Positions 23,121 through 31,697 of a stretch of 41,137 nucleotides of DNA are shown one piece after another (within the stretch, counting starts at the first letter, position 1; every line of letters begins with the position of its first letter). A program made the position numbers and the translations under genes. The notes below the pieces were generated by a model that saw only the letters and a list, made by a program, of their open reading frames with translations, was not told the origin of the DNA and made no database searches. The DNA is taken from contig NZ_CALGYW010000059.1 of the NCBI RefSeq assembly GCF_937934665.1, forward strand, positions 1-41,137, in the 5' to 3' direction. The DNA is from an uncultured Anaerococcus sp. (lineage in GTDB: Bacteria; Bacillota; Clostridia; Tissierellales; Peptoniphilaceae).

Positions 23121-23660
23121 ATGACAGAATCAAAAATCAAAAAAATATTAAAAGAAATCTTAGACTGAGTCAAGACCATAGCCGTCGCCCTTTTGATTAC
23201 ATTTTTTATCAAATTTTTCATCTTAGACCTGACCCTCATCTCAGGTTCCTCCATGGAAAATACCCTTTTTACCGACGACCTAGTTGTGGTTGAAAAAATC
23301 TCAAAAAATATCACCCACAATTATAAACGTGGAGATGTGATAATCTTTCATAGCCCAATCTAAGAAAAACTCTACGTTAAAAGAATAATAGGCATGCCAG
23401 GAGATGATGTCGAGCTTAGGGATGGGAATTTTTATATAAATGGTAATGAACTTGATGAACCCTACTATACTACAGGAACTTTTACTGAAAGTGAGAGCCA
23501 AAATCAGTGGTTCCTAGGTCATGATGAGTACTTCATGGTGGGCGATAATAGGCCAAAATCAAATGATTCAAGAAAATTCGGCCCAGTCCACCAAACTAAT
23601 TTCCTAGGCAAGGCATTTTTAAGAATCTGGCCCTTTGATCAAATAAAAAAACTAAACTAA
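23121..23660 (+). pseudogene. lepB: Signal peptidase I pseudogene, two nonsense codons
   Basis: One unbroken reading frame of about 179 codons reads as a type I signal peptidase (S26). It has a basic start, a membrane helix (about 20-40), the catalytic Ser region SGSSMENTL, the catalytic Lys region YVKRIIGMPGD, and the closing GDNRPKSNDSR box. It is interrupted by TGA at 23166-23168 (codon 16, where family members usually have Trp before VKTI) and TAA at 23361-23363 (codon 81). No frameshift is seen, so the damage is recent. The ATG has no good ribosome site. Neighbouring genes use TGA as a normal stop, so recoding is unlikely. A 3' fragment (23394-23660) stays open but lacks the catalytic Ser. 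Confidence 0.85.
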
Positions 23661-23670
23661 AATTAAAATT

Positions 23671-23703
23671 AAGAGCTAAACCGACTAGGTCTAGCTCTTT
23701 TTT
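23671..23703. terminator. Terminator after lepB pseudogene
   Basis: AAGAGCTA (23671-23678) pairs with TAGCTCTT (23692-23699), followed by a T tract to 23703. It can also serve the convergent esterase gene, whose stop codon lies in the T tract. Confidence 0.75.
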
Positions 23704-24439
23704 ATAGCTTATATAAATATCTTAAAGCGGCTGGAAGTCTTTTTTGCCAGTATTTTTCGTTATGACGTCCACCCTCATCAATCACATATTTTATATCCAT
23801 CCTATCTTTTAAAAAACCATAGGCCATTTGTGACAAAGATACATAAGATTTTTGGATTATCTCATCATCAAATTCTTTTGTGCCGGTATCTAGGTAGATT
23901 CTTTGCTTGTTTTTGTGATAATACTTTTTTAAAATCTCACCCATTCCGACAGGTTCTAGGATAAAATGGGTTGACATTGCAAGGATCTTATCAAAATAAT
24001 CAGGATATGTGCTTCCCATATAAAGGCTCATAACCCCACCCATGGAGGAGCCACCAATAAGCCTTGATGAGGCTTTTCTATTCTTTTCTACAAGAGGGAT
24101 TAGCTCTTCAATAATAAATTTGCCAGTCAAAATCCCCTTAGGATAAAGTTTTTCACGAGCTTCTCTATTTGTAAATTTCTCAAAGGGAGAATATTCATTA
24201 GTTCTTGCCCTACCTTCCTCACCCTCAGCACAGTAGATGCCAACAAAATTTGCTCTAAGACCAATTGTCTCTATCGCCTTATCAAGGGCCCAAACCTCAC
24301 CAATAAAGGATTCCTCTTTATCATATAGGTTTGCCCCATCAAAAAAATACAAAAACAAATCCGAATCCTTATCCTCAATATAAGTGTAGGTCACATCTCT
24401 TTTTAAATACTTTGAATAAATCTTATTCTTATCAACCAT
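23702..24439 (-). CDS. Esterase D-like alpha/beta hydrolase
   Basis: This 245-residue hydrolase is of the putative esterase family (PF00756, esterase D/enterochelin esterase group). The nucleophile is S132 in GGSSMGG, H226 (GGRHNEKYW) is the likely catalytic His, and D184 (YLDTGT) is a candidate acid. The N-terminal part reads FDGANLYD, typical of the family. The start is the ATG at 24439 behind GAGGAGGGG; an in-frame upstream Met at 24493 lies in the terminator region of the next operon. There is no signal peptide, so it acts in the cytoplasm. The substrate is unknown; family members split ester bonds of siderophores, acetylated sugars or S-formylglutathione. Confidence 0.82.
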   Translation of the reverse strand: MVDKNKIYSKYLKRDVTYTYIEDKDSDLFLYFFDGANLYDKEESFIGEVWALDKAIETIGLRANFVGIYCAEGEEGRARTNEYSPFEKFTNREAREKLYPKGILTGKFIIEELIPLVEKNRKASSRLIGGSSMGGVMSLYMGSTYPDYFDKILAMSTHFILEPVGMGEILKKYYHKNKQRIYLDTGTKEFDDEIIQKSYVSLSQMAYGFLKDRMDIKYVIDEGGRHNEKYWQKRLPAALRYLYKL

Positions 24440-24473
24440 TTTACCCCTCCTCTGTACTACATATATATCTACC

Positions 24474-24501
24474 CAAAAAAATCCCTCGTACAAAGGCGAG
24501 G
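24474..24501 (-). terminator. Terminator of ABC-2 exporter operon
   Basis: CCTCG (24501-24497 on minus) pairs with CGAGG (24488-24484) and is followed by seven T on the minus strand. It separates the exporter genes from the esterase gene. Confidence 0.7.
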
Positions 24502-24507
24502 AATTTT

Positions 24508-25620
24508 TTATGAGATTTTATCATTTGTTTTTGTCTTCATTAACAAGCTTATAAGTACGAAACCTATAGAAAATGCAAGCATTACTCCAATGTTTGGTAG
24601 GATTGTAACAAAACTAGGATTTTCTAGAAGCATTTCGTTGTTTCTGATGTAATAATATGATGGGAAAATTTTTCCCAGAGTGAGGGCTGTCTTTGATAAG
24701 AGGGCTTGGGGTACAAAGGCTCCGCACAAAAATGATGATCCTAGTGATACTACTTGCATAATTCCTGAAATTGTATTTTCATTTGAAATTAGGCTTGAGA
24801 TAAATACTGCCATGGTTACTACACTAACTGTGAAAACCAATGAGTTTACCATCATAAGATTGGTTGGAGACTTGCTAAAATCATATTTGTAGAGGATTAC
24901 AAACAACAAAATATATAAAGCCCAAACTATTAGCCCGGTAAGGACGTGGCCAAAAATTAGTTCTAGGTTTTGCTTGTATTTTGGCATTGGACTTGCTGCG
25001 TTTCTCATTACTATAGTCTTTTTCTTGTATACACTTACTATTGTTGATACGACTAGGAGAACCTGGGCTAGGATTAGGTAGTTGATAAAATTGAAATAAA
25101 ATATTGACTTATCTTCATTTCCAAGATTTTTTTCATTTTTTATCCCAACATCTATCTCTTTTTCCAAATCTTCATTAGCAAATTTTATAGCATTTTTAAT
25201 GTCAAAACCAGCTAGTTCATAAGAATTAACCTGGTTTAGGTATTGGTTTACATGCTCTTTTATAGCCATGCCGTACATATCGTCAGGTGCCCCTTTGAAG
25301 TCTACCTTCCTACTTTGATCAAAATCTTTTGGAATTATAAGAGCCGCGCTTATCATCTGATAAAAAAGCTTATCTTCAACTAGGTCTTCATCCATTTCCT
25401 TAATTACCGCTTTCTTTTCCAAATAATCATGGAGAGCCTTTGATAAATCGGTATTTGACTCGTCTCTAATATAGATATTTGGCCTTATATTTGTATATGA
25501 GTTATTATCACTAGCTGATTTAGTCGAAAATGAAATTATGGATAGGAAAATCAGAGTGTATAAGATAATAGCAAATTTATGGCCTTTTACTATTTTAAAA
25601 TAATTTTTAAAGACTCTCAT
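24508..25620 (-). CDS. ABC-2 type exporter permease
   Basis: This 370-residue permease of the ABC-2 type has one N-terminal membrane helix, a large external region of about 140 residues, and five or six C-terminal helices. It shows the family's GxxSSFLCGAFVP-like loop. It overlaps the preceding permease gene by 14 nt and is last in the three-gene unit ATPase-permease-permease, with a terminator right after. Two different permeases with one ATPase suggest a heterodimeric exporter. The substrate is not shown by the sequence; systems of this type export antibiotics, lipids, peptides or sodium. Confidence 0.85.
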   Translation of the reverse strand: MRVFKNYFKIVKGHKFAIILYTLIFLSIISFSTKSASDNNSYTNIRPNIYIRDESNTDLSKALHDYLEKKAVIKEMDEDLVEDKLFYQMISAALIIPKDFDQSRKVDFKGAPDDMYGMAIKEHVNQYLNQVNSYELAGFDIKNAIKFANEDLEKEIDVGIKNEKNLGNEDKSIFYFNFINYLILAQVLLVVSTIVSVYKKKTIVMRNAASPMPKYKQNLELIFGHVLTGLIVWALYILLFVILYKYDFSKSPTNLMMVNSLVFTVSVVTMAVFISSLISNENTISGIMQVVSLGSSFLCGAFVPQALLSKTALTLGKIFPSYYYIRNNEMLLENPSFVTILPNIGVMLAFSIGFVLISLLMKTKTNDKIS

Positions 25621-26704
25621 ATTCCTTACCTCTCATAAAAAACAAACTTACTAGGAAAAAAACCAGGCTAATTATTATTAAAAGCCCAATATTTTGATAA
25701 AACCTAGCTGTAGACTCGTAATAGTATAGGGAATAAATGGCATCTGTGACTACTGATACAGGGTTGATTTTTCCTAAAATCGGAGCTTTTTCCTGGATTA
25801 TTACCTTAATACTTGAAATCATCATGCCTGATAAAAAACTCATTAGCATAGAAATAGCAATGCCTAGATTTATCTTAAATTCGAGTGTTTTCTTATTTGA
25901 TACGCCAATAAGTATTCCAAGCCCAACTCCTGCTAGAGAAGATACCAAGGATAAGAGGACTAAAAGCGGCATTTTTCCGCCAAATTCTACTCCCAAAACC
26001 TTATCTAGATAGAAGATAAAGATAAGGGTTATGACGAAATTTATTATCCAAGAAGCAAGGATAGATGCTAAAAGGCTTACAGATTTTTTGATTGGAGCGA
26101 TTACATTTCTCTTTGCATTTACAGACAAATTCGCCTCGTATTGGTATATTACATAAAGCCCCCACATATAGCCATAGATTGTAGTCATACCCACAAGGGT
26201 GTAGAAAAAAGTATTTATTGGATCCATATTGGTCCTAGACTCATCTTTAATATAGTCTTTAACATCCAAAAGCTTTGTAATGTCTGTCTGAGGATTTTCT
26301 TCCATTATCCTTGTAATCATCTCCGATTTTTGTAGATAGTCATTTAAAACTGTCTCTACGATGGTTTCTTCAATACCAGATTTTTTGGTAAAGACCTTAT
26401 CTTTCTCTTCTATAAAGGCCCTTATATCAGAATTTGTATCAAGAATTTCTTTGTTCTCAGCTTTTGTGATTTTGAAATAATCCCCTTCTTCCATAGCATC
26501 TAGGAAGCTTTTAAAATTTTGATCTGTCATCGCAGATTCGCTTACAGCAATATTGATTGCCTCAAACTTGTTGCTATCAGTTATTCCTCCAAAGGCGAGT
26601 TTGAAAAGGACGCCTAGGATAATCGGAAAAAACAGGGCCCAGAAGACCATGGCTTTTTCTCTGAGCAAATATTTGAAGGTATTTTTAAAAGAATGCAAAA
26701 ACAT
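25607..26704 (-). CDS. ABC-2 type exporter permease
   Basis: This 365-residue permease has the same layout as its downstream partner: an N-terminal helix ending near residue 35, an external region rich in charged residues, and a C-terminal bundle of helices. It shows the ABC-2 signature area FLSGMMIS. The gene starts 1 nt after the ATPase stop and overlaps the next permease by 14 nt, so all three genes are translated together. It probably pairs with the second permease and uses the ATPase encoded upstream. Confidence 0.85.
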   Translation of the reverse strand: MFLHSFKNTFKYLLREKAMVFWALFFPIILGVLFKLAFGGITDSNKFEAINIAVSESAMTDQNFKSFLDAMEEGDYFKITKAENKEILDTNSDIRAFIEEKDKVFTKKSGIEETIVETVLNDYLQKSEMITRIMEENPQTDITKLLDVKDYIKDESRTNMDPINTFFYTLVGMTTIYGYMWGLYVIYQYEANLSVNAKRNVIAPIKKSVSLLASILASWIINFVITLIFIFYLDKVLGVEFGGKMPLLVLLSLVSSLAGVGLGILIGVSNKKTLEFKINLGIAISMLMSFLSGMMISSIKVIIQEKAPILGKINPVSVVTDAIYSLYYYESTARFYQNIGLLIIISLVFFLVSLFFMRGKEYESL

Positions 26705-26705
26705 A

Positions 26706-27644
26706 CTAGTCCCTCAGATCCTTGCCCGTGAGCTCTAAAAACACGTCATTTAAGCTCGGCTTTTCAACATTTATCGACCTATATTCTACCTTTGATTCTG
26801 TGAGTATTTCTACAAGGCTTAAAAGATTCTCGTCACTTTTTGAAAAAGTCATCTTGCAGGTATCGTCCTTATAAGAAAAATCTATAATATGGTCCATGTT
26901 TTTAAGTTTATTAATCAGCTGGTCAGAGAGATTATCAGCTACAAAGGAAATTTTTTCATTAACTTGGATCATCTCCCTTAGCTCGTTTGATGTCCCCTTT
27001 GCAATTACCCTGCCCTTATCAATTATAACAATGTCATCGCACAAATAATCAACCTCTTCCATGTAGTGGGAGGTGTAGATTATGGTAGATCCTTCTTGGT
27101 TTAGTTTTTTAATACCTTCTAAGATATTGTTTCTTGATTGGGGATCTACTGCTACAGTTGGCTCATCAAGGATTATTATCTCAGGTCTGTGAGCTATGCC
27201 ACATGCTATATTTAGTCTTCGCAAAAGACCACCCGAAAGTTTTTTGGGTTTGAATTTTACAAAATCATTTAGGCCAACAAGGTCTAATGTCCTTTGGATT
27301 AGCTTTTCTCTTTCCTTTTTATCCCTGATATAAAGTCCGCAAAAATAATCTATATTTTCATAGACATTTAGCTCGTCATAGACTCCTACCTCTTGGAAAA
27401 CTACACCAATCTTCTCTTTTATATCATAGGCATCAGGGCTCATTTCCTTGCCATAGATTTTTACACTGCCCCCATCTTTTTTAAGAAGACTTAGTATACA
27501 GTTAATTGTAGTAGATTTACCTGATCCATTGGGTCCTAAAAGTCCTAAAATCCTACCCTTTTTAACATCTAGGTCAAGCTTATCGACAGCTATTAGTTCT
27601 TTGTACTTTTTTACAAGGCCTCTTACTTCAATCAAATTTTCCAT
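26706..27644 (-). CDS. ABC-2 exporter ATPase
   Basis: This is a 312-residue ATPase of the DrrA/NatA/CcmA group. Walker A is GPNGSGKS (37-44), the signature is LSGGL (136-140, in place of the common LSGGQ or LSGGM), and Walker B is IIILDEP with D160 and E161. The D-loop and a His switch (YTSHYMEE) follow, then the C-terminal extension of about 90 residues typical of this group. It drives the two permeases encoded after it. The start follows GGGAGG. Its promoter is TTTACA-16-TATAAT at 27729-27702. Confidence 0.93.
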   Translation of the reverse strand: MENLIEVRGLVKKYKELIAVDKLDLDVKKGRILGLLGPNGSGKSTTINCILSLLKKDGGSVKIYGKEMSPDAYDIKEKIGVVFQEVGVYDELNVYENIDYFCGLYIRDKKEREKLIQRTLDLVGLNDFVKFKPKKLSGGLLRRLNIACGIAHRPEIIILDEPTVAVDPQSRNNILEGIKKLNQEGSTIIYTSHYMEEVDYLCDDIVIIDKGRVIAKGTSNELREMIQVNEKISFVADNLSDQLINKLKNMDHIIDFSYKDDTCKMTFSKSDENLLSLVEILTESKVEYRSINVEKPSLNDVFLELTGKDLRD

Positions 27645-27701
27645 AAAACCTCCCGGTCTTTAGCAATTTACCTTATTCTTAATAATATTTTATATAAAAT
27701 T

Positions 27702-27729
27702 ATTATACAATTCGTAAAATACATGTAAA
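27702..27729 (-). promoter_or_regulatory. Promoter of ABC-2 exporter operon
   Basis: On the minus strand TTTACA (27729-27724), a 16-base spacer and TATAAT (27707-27702). A/T-rich symmetric sequence follows around the start point. No operator can be named. Confidence 0.6.
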
Positions 27730-27737
27730 ATTTATGT

Positions 27738-27768
27738 AAAAAAACCACAGACTAACTTGCCTGCGGTT
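27738..27768 (-). terminator. Terminator of ilvA-murE operon
   Basis: AACCGCAG (27768-27761) pairs with CTGTGGTT (27750-27743), with one G-U pair, followed by seven T on the minus strand, just after the SAF-domain gene. Confidence 0.8.
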
Positions 27769-27773
27769 ATGAT

Positions 27774-29066
27774 TTATAGTTTCATTGAGTTTTGTCTTCT
27801 TCTTAGTCTAGTAATGGTTGCTTTTTCATCTATTTTTACCATGGACATATCTATTACTGTGTCTTTTGGAATATCAACGATTGCTTCTGTTTTTGGTGTT
27901 ATAAGTCCCATTGGAAGGAGGCCTTCTTTTATAGACCTATCGTGGCTTGTAAGTTTACCAAAAACTGTATTTGAACCTATCCCCTCTAGTTTTTCTCCCT
28001 TTTTTATATCTCTTTTGGCAATAGCTACTGTATCTGCTACCTGGCCGTGGATTGGAGCTATGGTTGGTTCGTTTTCTACAACTGCATTAAAGATTGTAAT
28101 AGGAGCTTCAAGGCTGGTTAGGTGGTATGGCCTATATAATAGGTAGTTTGGACCATCTCCAAAACCTAAAAACTTCATCAAGTCTCTTACATCTTCCTGA
28201 TCGCTTGTTACTATTATGAAGACTCCTGGTGCCATGCCTGGTGAAAATTCTACCACTCTATAAGAGTTTAAAACTCCCCCATCTCTTTTTAGCTTAAAGT
28301 CTTCTACTGCCCTATCAGGACTTGTAGCAATTCCGTGGCAACCAAGGGTATCTGGCAAAAATCCTAGGGCATTGCATACTGAATTTAGCTCCATCATGGT
28401 ATTTGTACCGTCTACAAAACTTGTAAGCATCCTTGGGGATAGTTTTTTAGATTTGGCCTCTTCTTCCAAGTCTTCATTTGTAGCATAATTATTAAGGGGA
28501 TTATTTTTTCCCTTGCCAGCTACTAAGACCTCAAGTCCCATGCCATATGCGTTATCCACAAGTTCCATTATAGCTCCTGGCTCATCGCCTAGGATACCTG
28601 TATAAACTACACCTGCTTTTTTGGCCATGTCATGAAGAACAGGTCCTACTGTAGCGTCACATTCCACATTGAAGCTTATCATGTGCTTGTGGTATTGGAT
28701 GGTTTTTCTGGCTATTACTGCCCCAAAAGGTGGGTTTCCTGTGCAGTCTACCACTGCATTTATCTGAAGTAATTTATAGGAAAGTCTATAGTTGGTAGAT
28801 ACGGCTACATAGCCTTTTTCTAGGACTTCGTAGCCTTCATTATAATCATCTGTAAAAATTATCTTATCTTCAGAAATACCAGCCTTAGTTAGGGCTTTGA
28901 TGGCCTTTCTAGGATTTCTATCTACAACTAGTTTTACTTCCATAGCGTCAAGTTTCGATAGTTGGCTGATAAGGGAGGCTCCCATCTTGCCGCAACCAAT
29001 GATTGCAAGCTTGATGCTTTCCCCATTATCTCTCATTTCTCTTAACTTTCTATTTATTTTTAACAT
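27774..29066 (-). CDS. SAF-domain NAD(P) oxidoreductase, homoserine dehydrogenase-like
   Basis: This 430-residue protein has an N-terminal Rossmann fold (GCGKMGA, 24-30) like homoserine dehydrogenase. A central catalytic part carries DCTGNPPFG and GDEPGAIMEL, and a C-terminal SAF domain starts near KRDIKKGEKLEGIG. This matches the COG4091 family (predicted homoserine dehydrogenase with SAF domain). One member in Brucella, DRL, replaces DXR in isoprenoid synthesis, but most members have other or unknown roles. I start at 29066, behind GAGAGGAAATC; this ATG lies inside the end of the flavoprotein gene (17-nt overlap). It closes an operon with threonine ammonia-lyase and MurE. The substrate is unknown. 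Confidence 0.82.
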   Translation of the reverse strand: MLKINRKLREMRDNGESIKLAIIGCGKMGASLISQLSKLDAMEVKLVVDRNPRKAIKALTKAGISEDKIIFTDDYNEGYEVLEKGYVAVSTNYRLSYKLLQINAVVDCTGNPPFGAVIARKTIQYHKHMISFNVECDATVGPVLHDMAKKAGVVYTGILGDEPGAIMELVDNAYGMGLEVLVAGKGKNNPLNNYATNEDLEEEAKSKKLSPRMLTSFVDGTNTMMELNSVCNALGFLPDTLGCHGIATSPDRAVEDFKLKRDGGVLNSYRVVEFSPGMAPGVFIIVTSDQEDVRDLMKFLGFGDGPNYLLYRPYHLTSLEAPITIFNAVVENEPTIAPIHGQVADTVAIAKRDIKKGEKLEGIGSNTVFGKLTSHDRSIKEGLLPMGLITPKTEAIVDIPKDTVIDMSMVKIDEKATITRLRRRQNSMKL

Positions 29067-30273
29067 TGATTTCCTCTCTATTATTATAAAGTAGACCCTT
29101 GGCACACGCCTTGGCAGATGAGTAGGCCCACTGGATATTATAACCTCCACAAGCTCCGTCCACATCTAGGACTTCGCCTATGAAGTAAAGATTTGGGATG
29201 ATTTTAGATTCAAAAGTTACTGGATCTACAAAGTCAGTGTCAATACCACCAAGAGTAACCTGGGCATTTTCCTCATCATTTATAGCTATTATTTCAAACC
29301 TTAAATCCTTGATAGTCCTGATAAGATTTGTAATCTCCTTATCAGTCATATCCCCCGCCTTTATCTTACCCTTTAATTTTACCCTTTTTAGGATATCTTT
29401 AATAAGTTTTGCGTTTAAAAATCCCATCAAAATCTCTTCTATGGTTTTGTTTGGGTCTTTTTTGCTTAAATTTTTAATAATTTTTTCTAGAACTTTTTCT
29501 GAGTAAGCTCCTAATAGATCAAGGGAAATCCATATTTCTTTTTTATCCCAAAGAGCATAGGAAATGTCATTTGAAAGGTCGAGAATGGATGTCCCCGTAA
29601 GGCCGTAGGGCTGAAAAATAACATCATCTGTTGATGATTTAATAAATTTGCCGTCTACAAAAAGGCTGGCCTTAGCGTTTACCCTCACCCCCTTGGCTTT
29701 TTTTGAAAGAGGATTTTTTGCCTTGTAATTTGTTATCCCATAAGTAAGCCTTGTTATCTTGTGGTGAGATTTTAGGATTTCAAGAATCTTGCCATCTGAT
29801 CCAGATCCAGGAAGGGTAATTCCTCCTGTGCCTATTATAAGTCTATCAAAGTAAATCTTGGACTTTTCTGTGATTACTAGCCTATTTTTAAAATCAATAT
29901 CTTTTACTTCGCTTTCAAAAAGAAACTTACCCCTAGCGTTTAAATACAAGATATCCCTGATTGTCTTAGCGCTTAAGGTCTGTGGATAGCACCTACCTGA
30001 TGGCAGGGATGTAGTTAAAATCCCTAAATCATTTAGGAAATTTATCAAATCCCTATTGTCATATTTTTCTAGGGCTTTTCTATAAAAATCCCCTCCCAAA
30101 GAATGGTAGTTATCAAGAGATAAGTCTAGGTTCGTAAAATTACACCTGCCATTACCAGTGGCAAGGAGCTTTCTACCTGCTTGGTCGTTTTTTTCTATAA
30201 TTATAAGGTCATCTTCATAGAGGTTGGCAAAAAATAGACCAGCAACGCCCCCACCAATTAATACAGTTTTCAT
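29050..30273 (-). CDS. HI0933/YhiN-family flavoprotein
   Basis: This 407-residue FAD-binding protein of the HI0933 (YhiN/BaiN) family has an FAD motif GGGVAG (7-12), GRKLLATGNGRCNFTN (33-48), and the C-terminal GACGGYNIQWAYSSA that completes the FAD site. Family members are conserved but mostly uncharacterised; BaiN of bile-acid-converting clostridia acts as a reductase. It overlaps murE by 4 nt and the SAF-domain gene by 17 nt, so it is a middle gene in a tight operon. Nothing in the context points to a specific substrate. Confidence 0.88.
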   Translation of the reverse strand: MKTVLIGGGVAGLFFANLYEDDLIIIEKNDQAGRKLLATGNGRCNFTNLDLSLDNYHSLGGDFYRKALEKYDNRDLINFLNDLGILTTSLPSGRCYPQTLSAKTIRDILYLNARGKFLFESEVKDIDFKNRLVITEKSKIYFDRLIIGTGGITLPGSGSDGKILEILKSHHKITRLTYGITNYKAKNPLSKKAKGVRVNAKASLFVDGKFIKSSTDDVIFQPYGLTGTSILDLSNDISYALWDKKEIWISLDLLGAYSEKVLEKIIKNLSKKDPNKTIEEILMGFLNAKLIKDILKRVKLKGKIKAGDMTDKEITNLIRTIKDLRFEIIAINDEENAQVTLGGIDTDFVDPVTFESKIIPNLYFIGEVLDVDGACGGYNIQWAYSSAKACAKGLLYNNREEINVKNK

Positions 30274-31697
30274 AATTTCCCTAAAATCTCTCTTATGGCC
30301 CCTTTTTCATTCCAAGGAGTTTTTTCGTTGCCATTAAGTTTTATGAAGTCTTCCTCACCCTTACCCATAAAAAGGACATAATCGTCAGGCTCAGCCATTT
30401 TTAGGGCTGCTTCTATAGCATCCTTCCTATCTTTTATAAGGGTGTAGGCGCTATAATTATCTTCCATACCAGCTACTATATCTTTTGAAATATTTTCATA
30501 AGTATCAAATTTCGGGTCATCGGTAGTAATAACCGCATAAATCCCATAGTCTGAAACTGTCTTTCCTATAAGTTTTCTAAATTCTTGATTCCTATCGCCC
30601 TGGATACCAAAGACTGCAATTTTTTTCTTATCCTTTGGTAGGGTTTTAAAAATTTCTTCAAAGGCCCTTGGTGTGTGAGCAAAGTCTACAATTATATTTA
30701 GGTCCTTGTCATTTTCTATATATTCAAACCTTGATCCCACCCCTGGAAAATCACTTATTACTTCGCTTAACTCAGTTAGGCTTGCTCCCATAGCCTTTAG
30801 GGTAGAGATTGCCGCTAGATAGTTATTTACTTCAAAGTCTGCTATGGTTTTTATGAAAAAGTCTACCCCATCTATTTTAAAGGAAATGCCCTTAGCACTT
30901 TTAGAAATATCAGTCGCTATAATATTGGCCCTCTCATTTCTTCCAAAGGTGAGGGTGTTTTCAAAAAGCTTCACGGCCTTTTCTCCCCATGGATCGTCAA
31001 GATTTGCTAGAGTAAGGTCAGAGTTTTCAAAAAGAATCATTTTGGCTTTAAAATATTCTTCCATAGTCTTGTGGTAGTCAAGGTGTTCAGTTGATAGATT
31101 ATTTAAGATACCAATCTTAAAGTGAACACCATCCAACCTTTTTTGGTAAAGACCGTGACTAGATGCCTCTAGAGTCACGTATTTGATGCCCTTTTTAAGG
31201 CACATTTCTAATATGCGATTAATTTCAGTTATATCTGGGGTTGTATTTGATGTTTCAATTATCTCTCCACCAATATTTGCCCCATCAGTGCCGATATTGG
31301 CACAAGGTCCAAATACCTTTTCTATGAGGTAGGCTATCAGCTTAGATGTAGTAGTTTTGCCGTTGGTGCCTGTTACGCCTATAACAGTGAGTTTCTCTGA
31401 TGGGTAGCCTGTTATAAGGTTTGAAACTTCTGCCAAGGCTTCTCTAGGATCTGTAACTTTTAGGTAGGTTATACCTTCTCTAAACTCAACATCTTCTGAG
31501 TGGATGATAGCCCTTGCTCCCTTATTTATAGCTTCATCAATATACTTATGGCCATCAAAAATTGATCCTTTAACTGCTACAAAAATAAAGTTTTCTAAAA
31601 CCTTAAGAGAATTATTTGTTACTCCCTTAAGGTCAAAATTTTCTCCATGCTTTATTTCTAAATATTTAGTTTCTCTAACTAAGTCGCTTAGTTTCAT
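30270..31697 (-). CDS. murE: UDP-MurNAc-tripeptide ligase MurE, Lys/Orn type likely
   Basis: This 475-residue Mur ligase has an N-terminal UDP-MurNAc domain, GTNGKTTT (110-117) for ATP, a TSNTTPD region and LSTEHLDYH. It adds the third residue of the peptidoglycan stem peptide. Where diaminopimelate-adding enzymes have DNPR, this one has T-D-D-P-K-F-D (392-398). That argues for L-lysine or L-ornithine, which would fit Gram-positive anaerobic cocci. The start is ATG 31697, sharing one base with the ilvA stop (TGATG); a TTG one codon upstream is possible. It overlaps the flavoprotein gene by 4 nt. Confidence 0.9.
   Translation of the reverse strand: MKLSDLVRETKYLEIKHGENFDLKGVTNNSLKVLENFIFVAVKGSIFDGHKYIDEAINKGARAIIHSEDVEFREGITYLKVTDPREALAEVSNLITGYPSEKLTVIGVTGTNGKTTTSKLIAYLIEKVFGPCANIGTDGANIGGEIIETSNTTPDITEINRILEMCLKKGIKYVTLEASSHGLYQKRLDGVHFKIGILNNLSTEHLDYHKTMEEYFKAKMILFENSDLTLANLDDPWGEKAVKLFENTLTFGRNERANIIATDISKSAKGISFKIDGVDFFIKTIADFEVNNYLAAISTLKAMGASLTELSEVISDFPGVGSRFEYIENDKDLNIIVDFAHTPRAFEEIFKTLPKDKKKIAVFGIQGDRNQEFRKLIGKTVSDYGIYAVITTDDPKFDTYENISKDIVAGMEDNYSAYTLIKDRKDAIEAALKMAEPDDYVLFMGKGEEDFIKLNGNEKTPWNEKGAIREILGKL

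Noticed and set aside
23121..23363. TGA in the lepB frame read as Trp or selenocysteine
   Set aside because: Many genes in the window end in TGA, a second nonsense codon (TAA) follows in the same frame, and no SECIS-like hairpin is evident directly after the TGA. A pseudogene is simpler.
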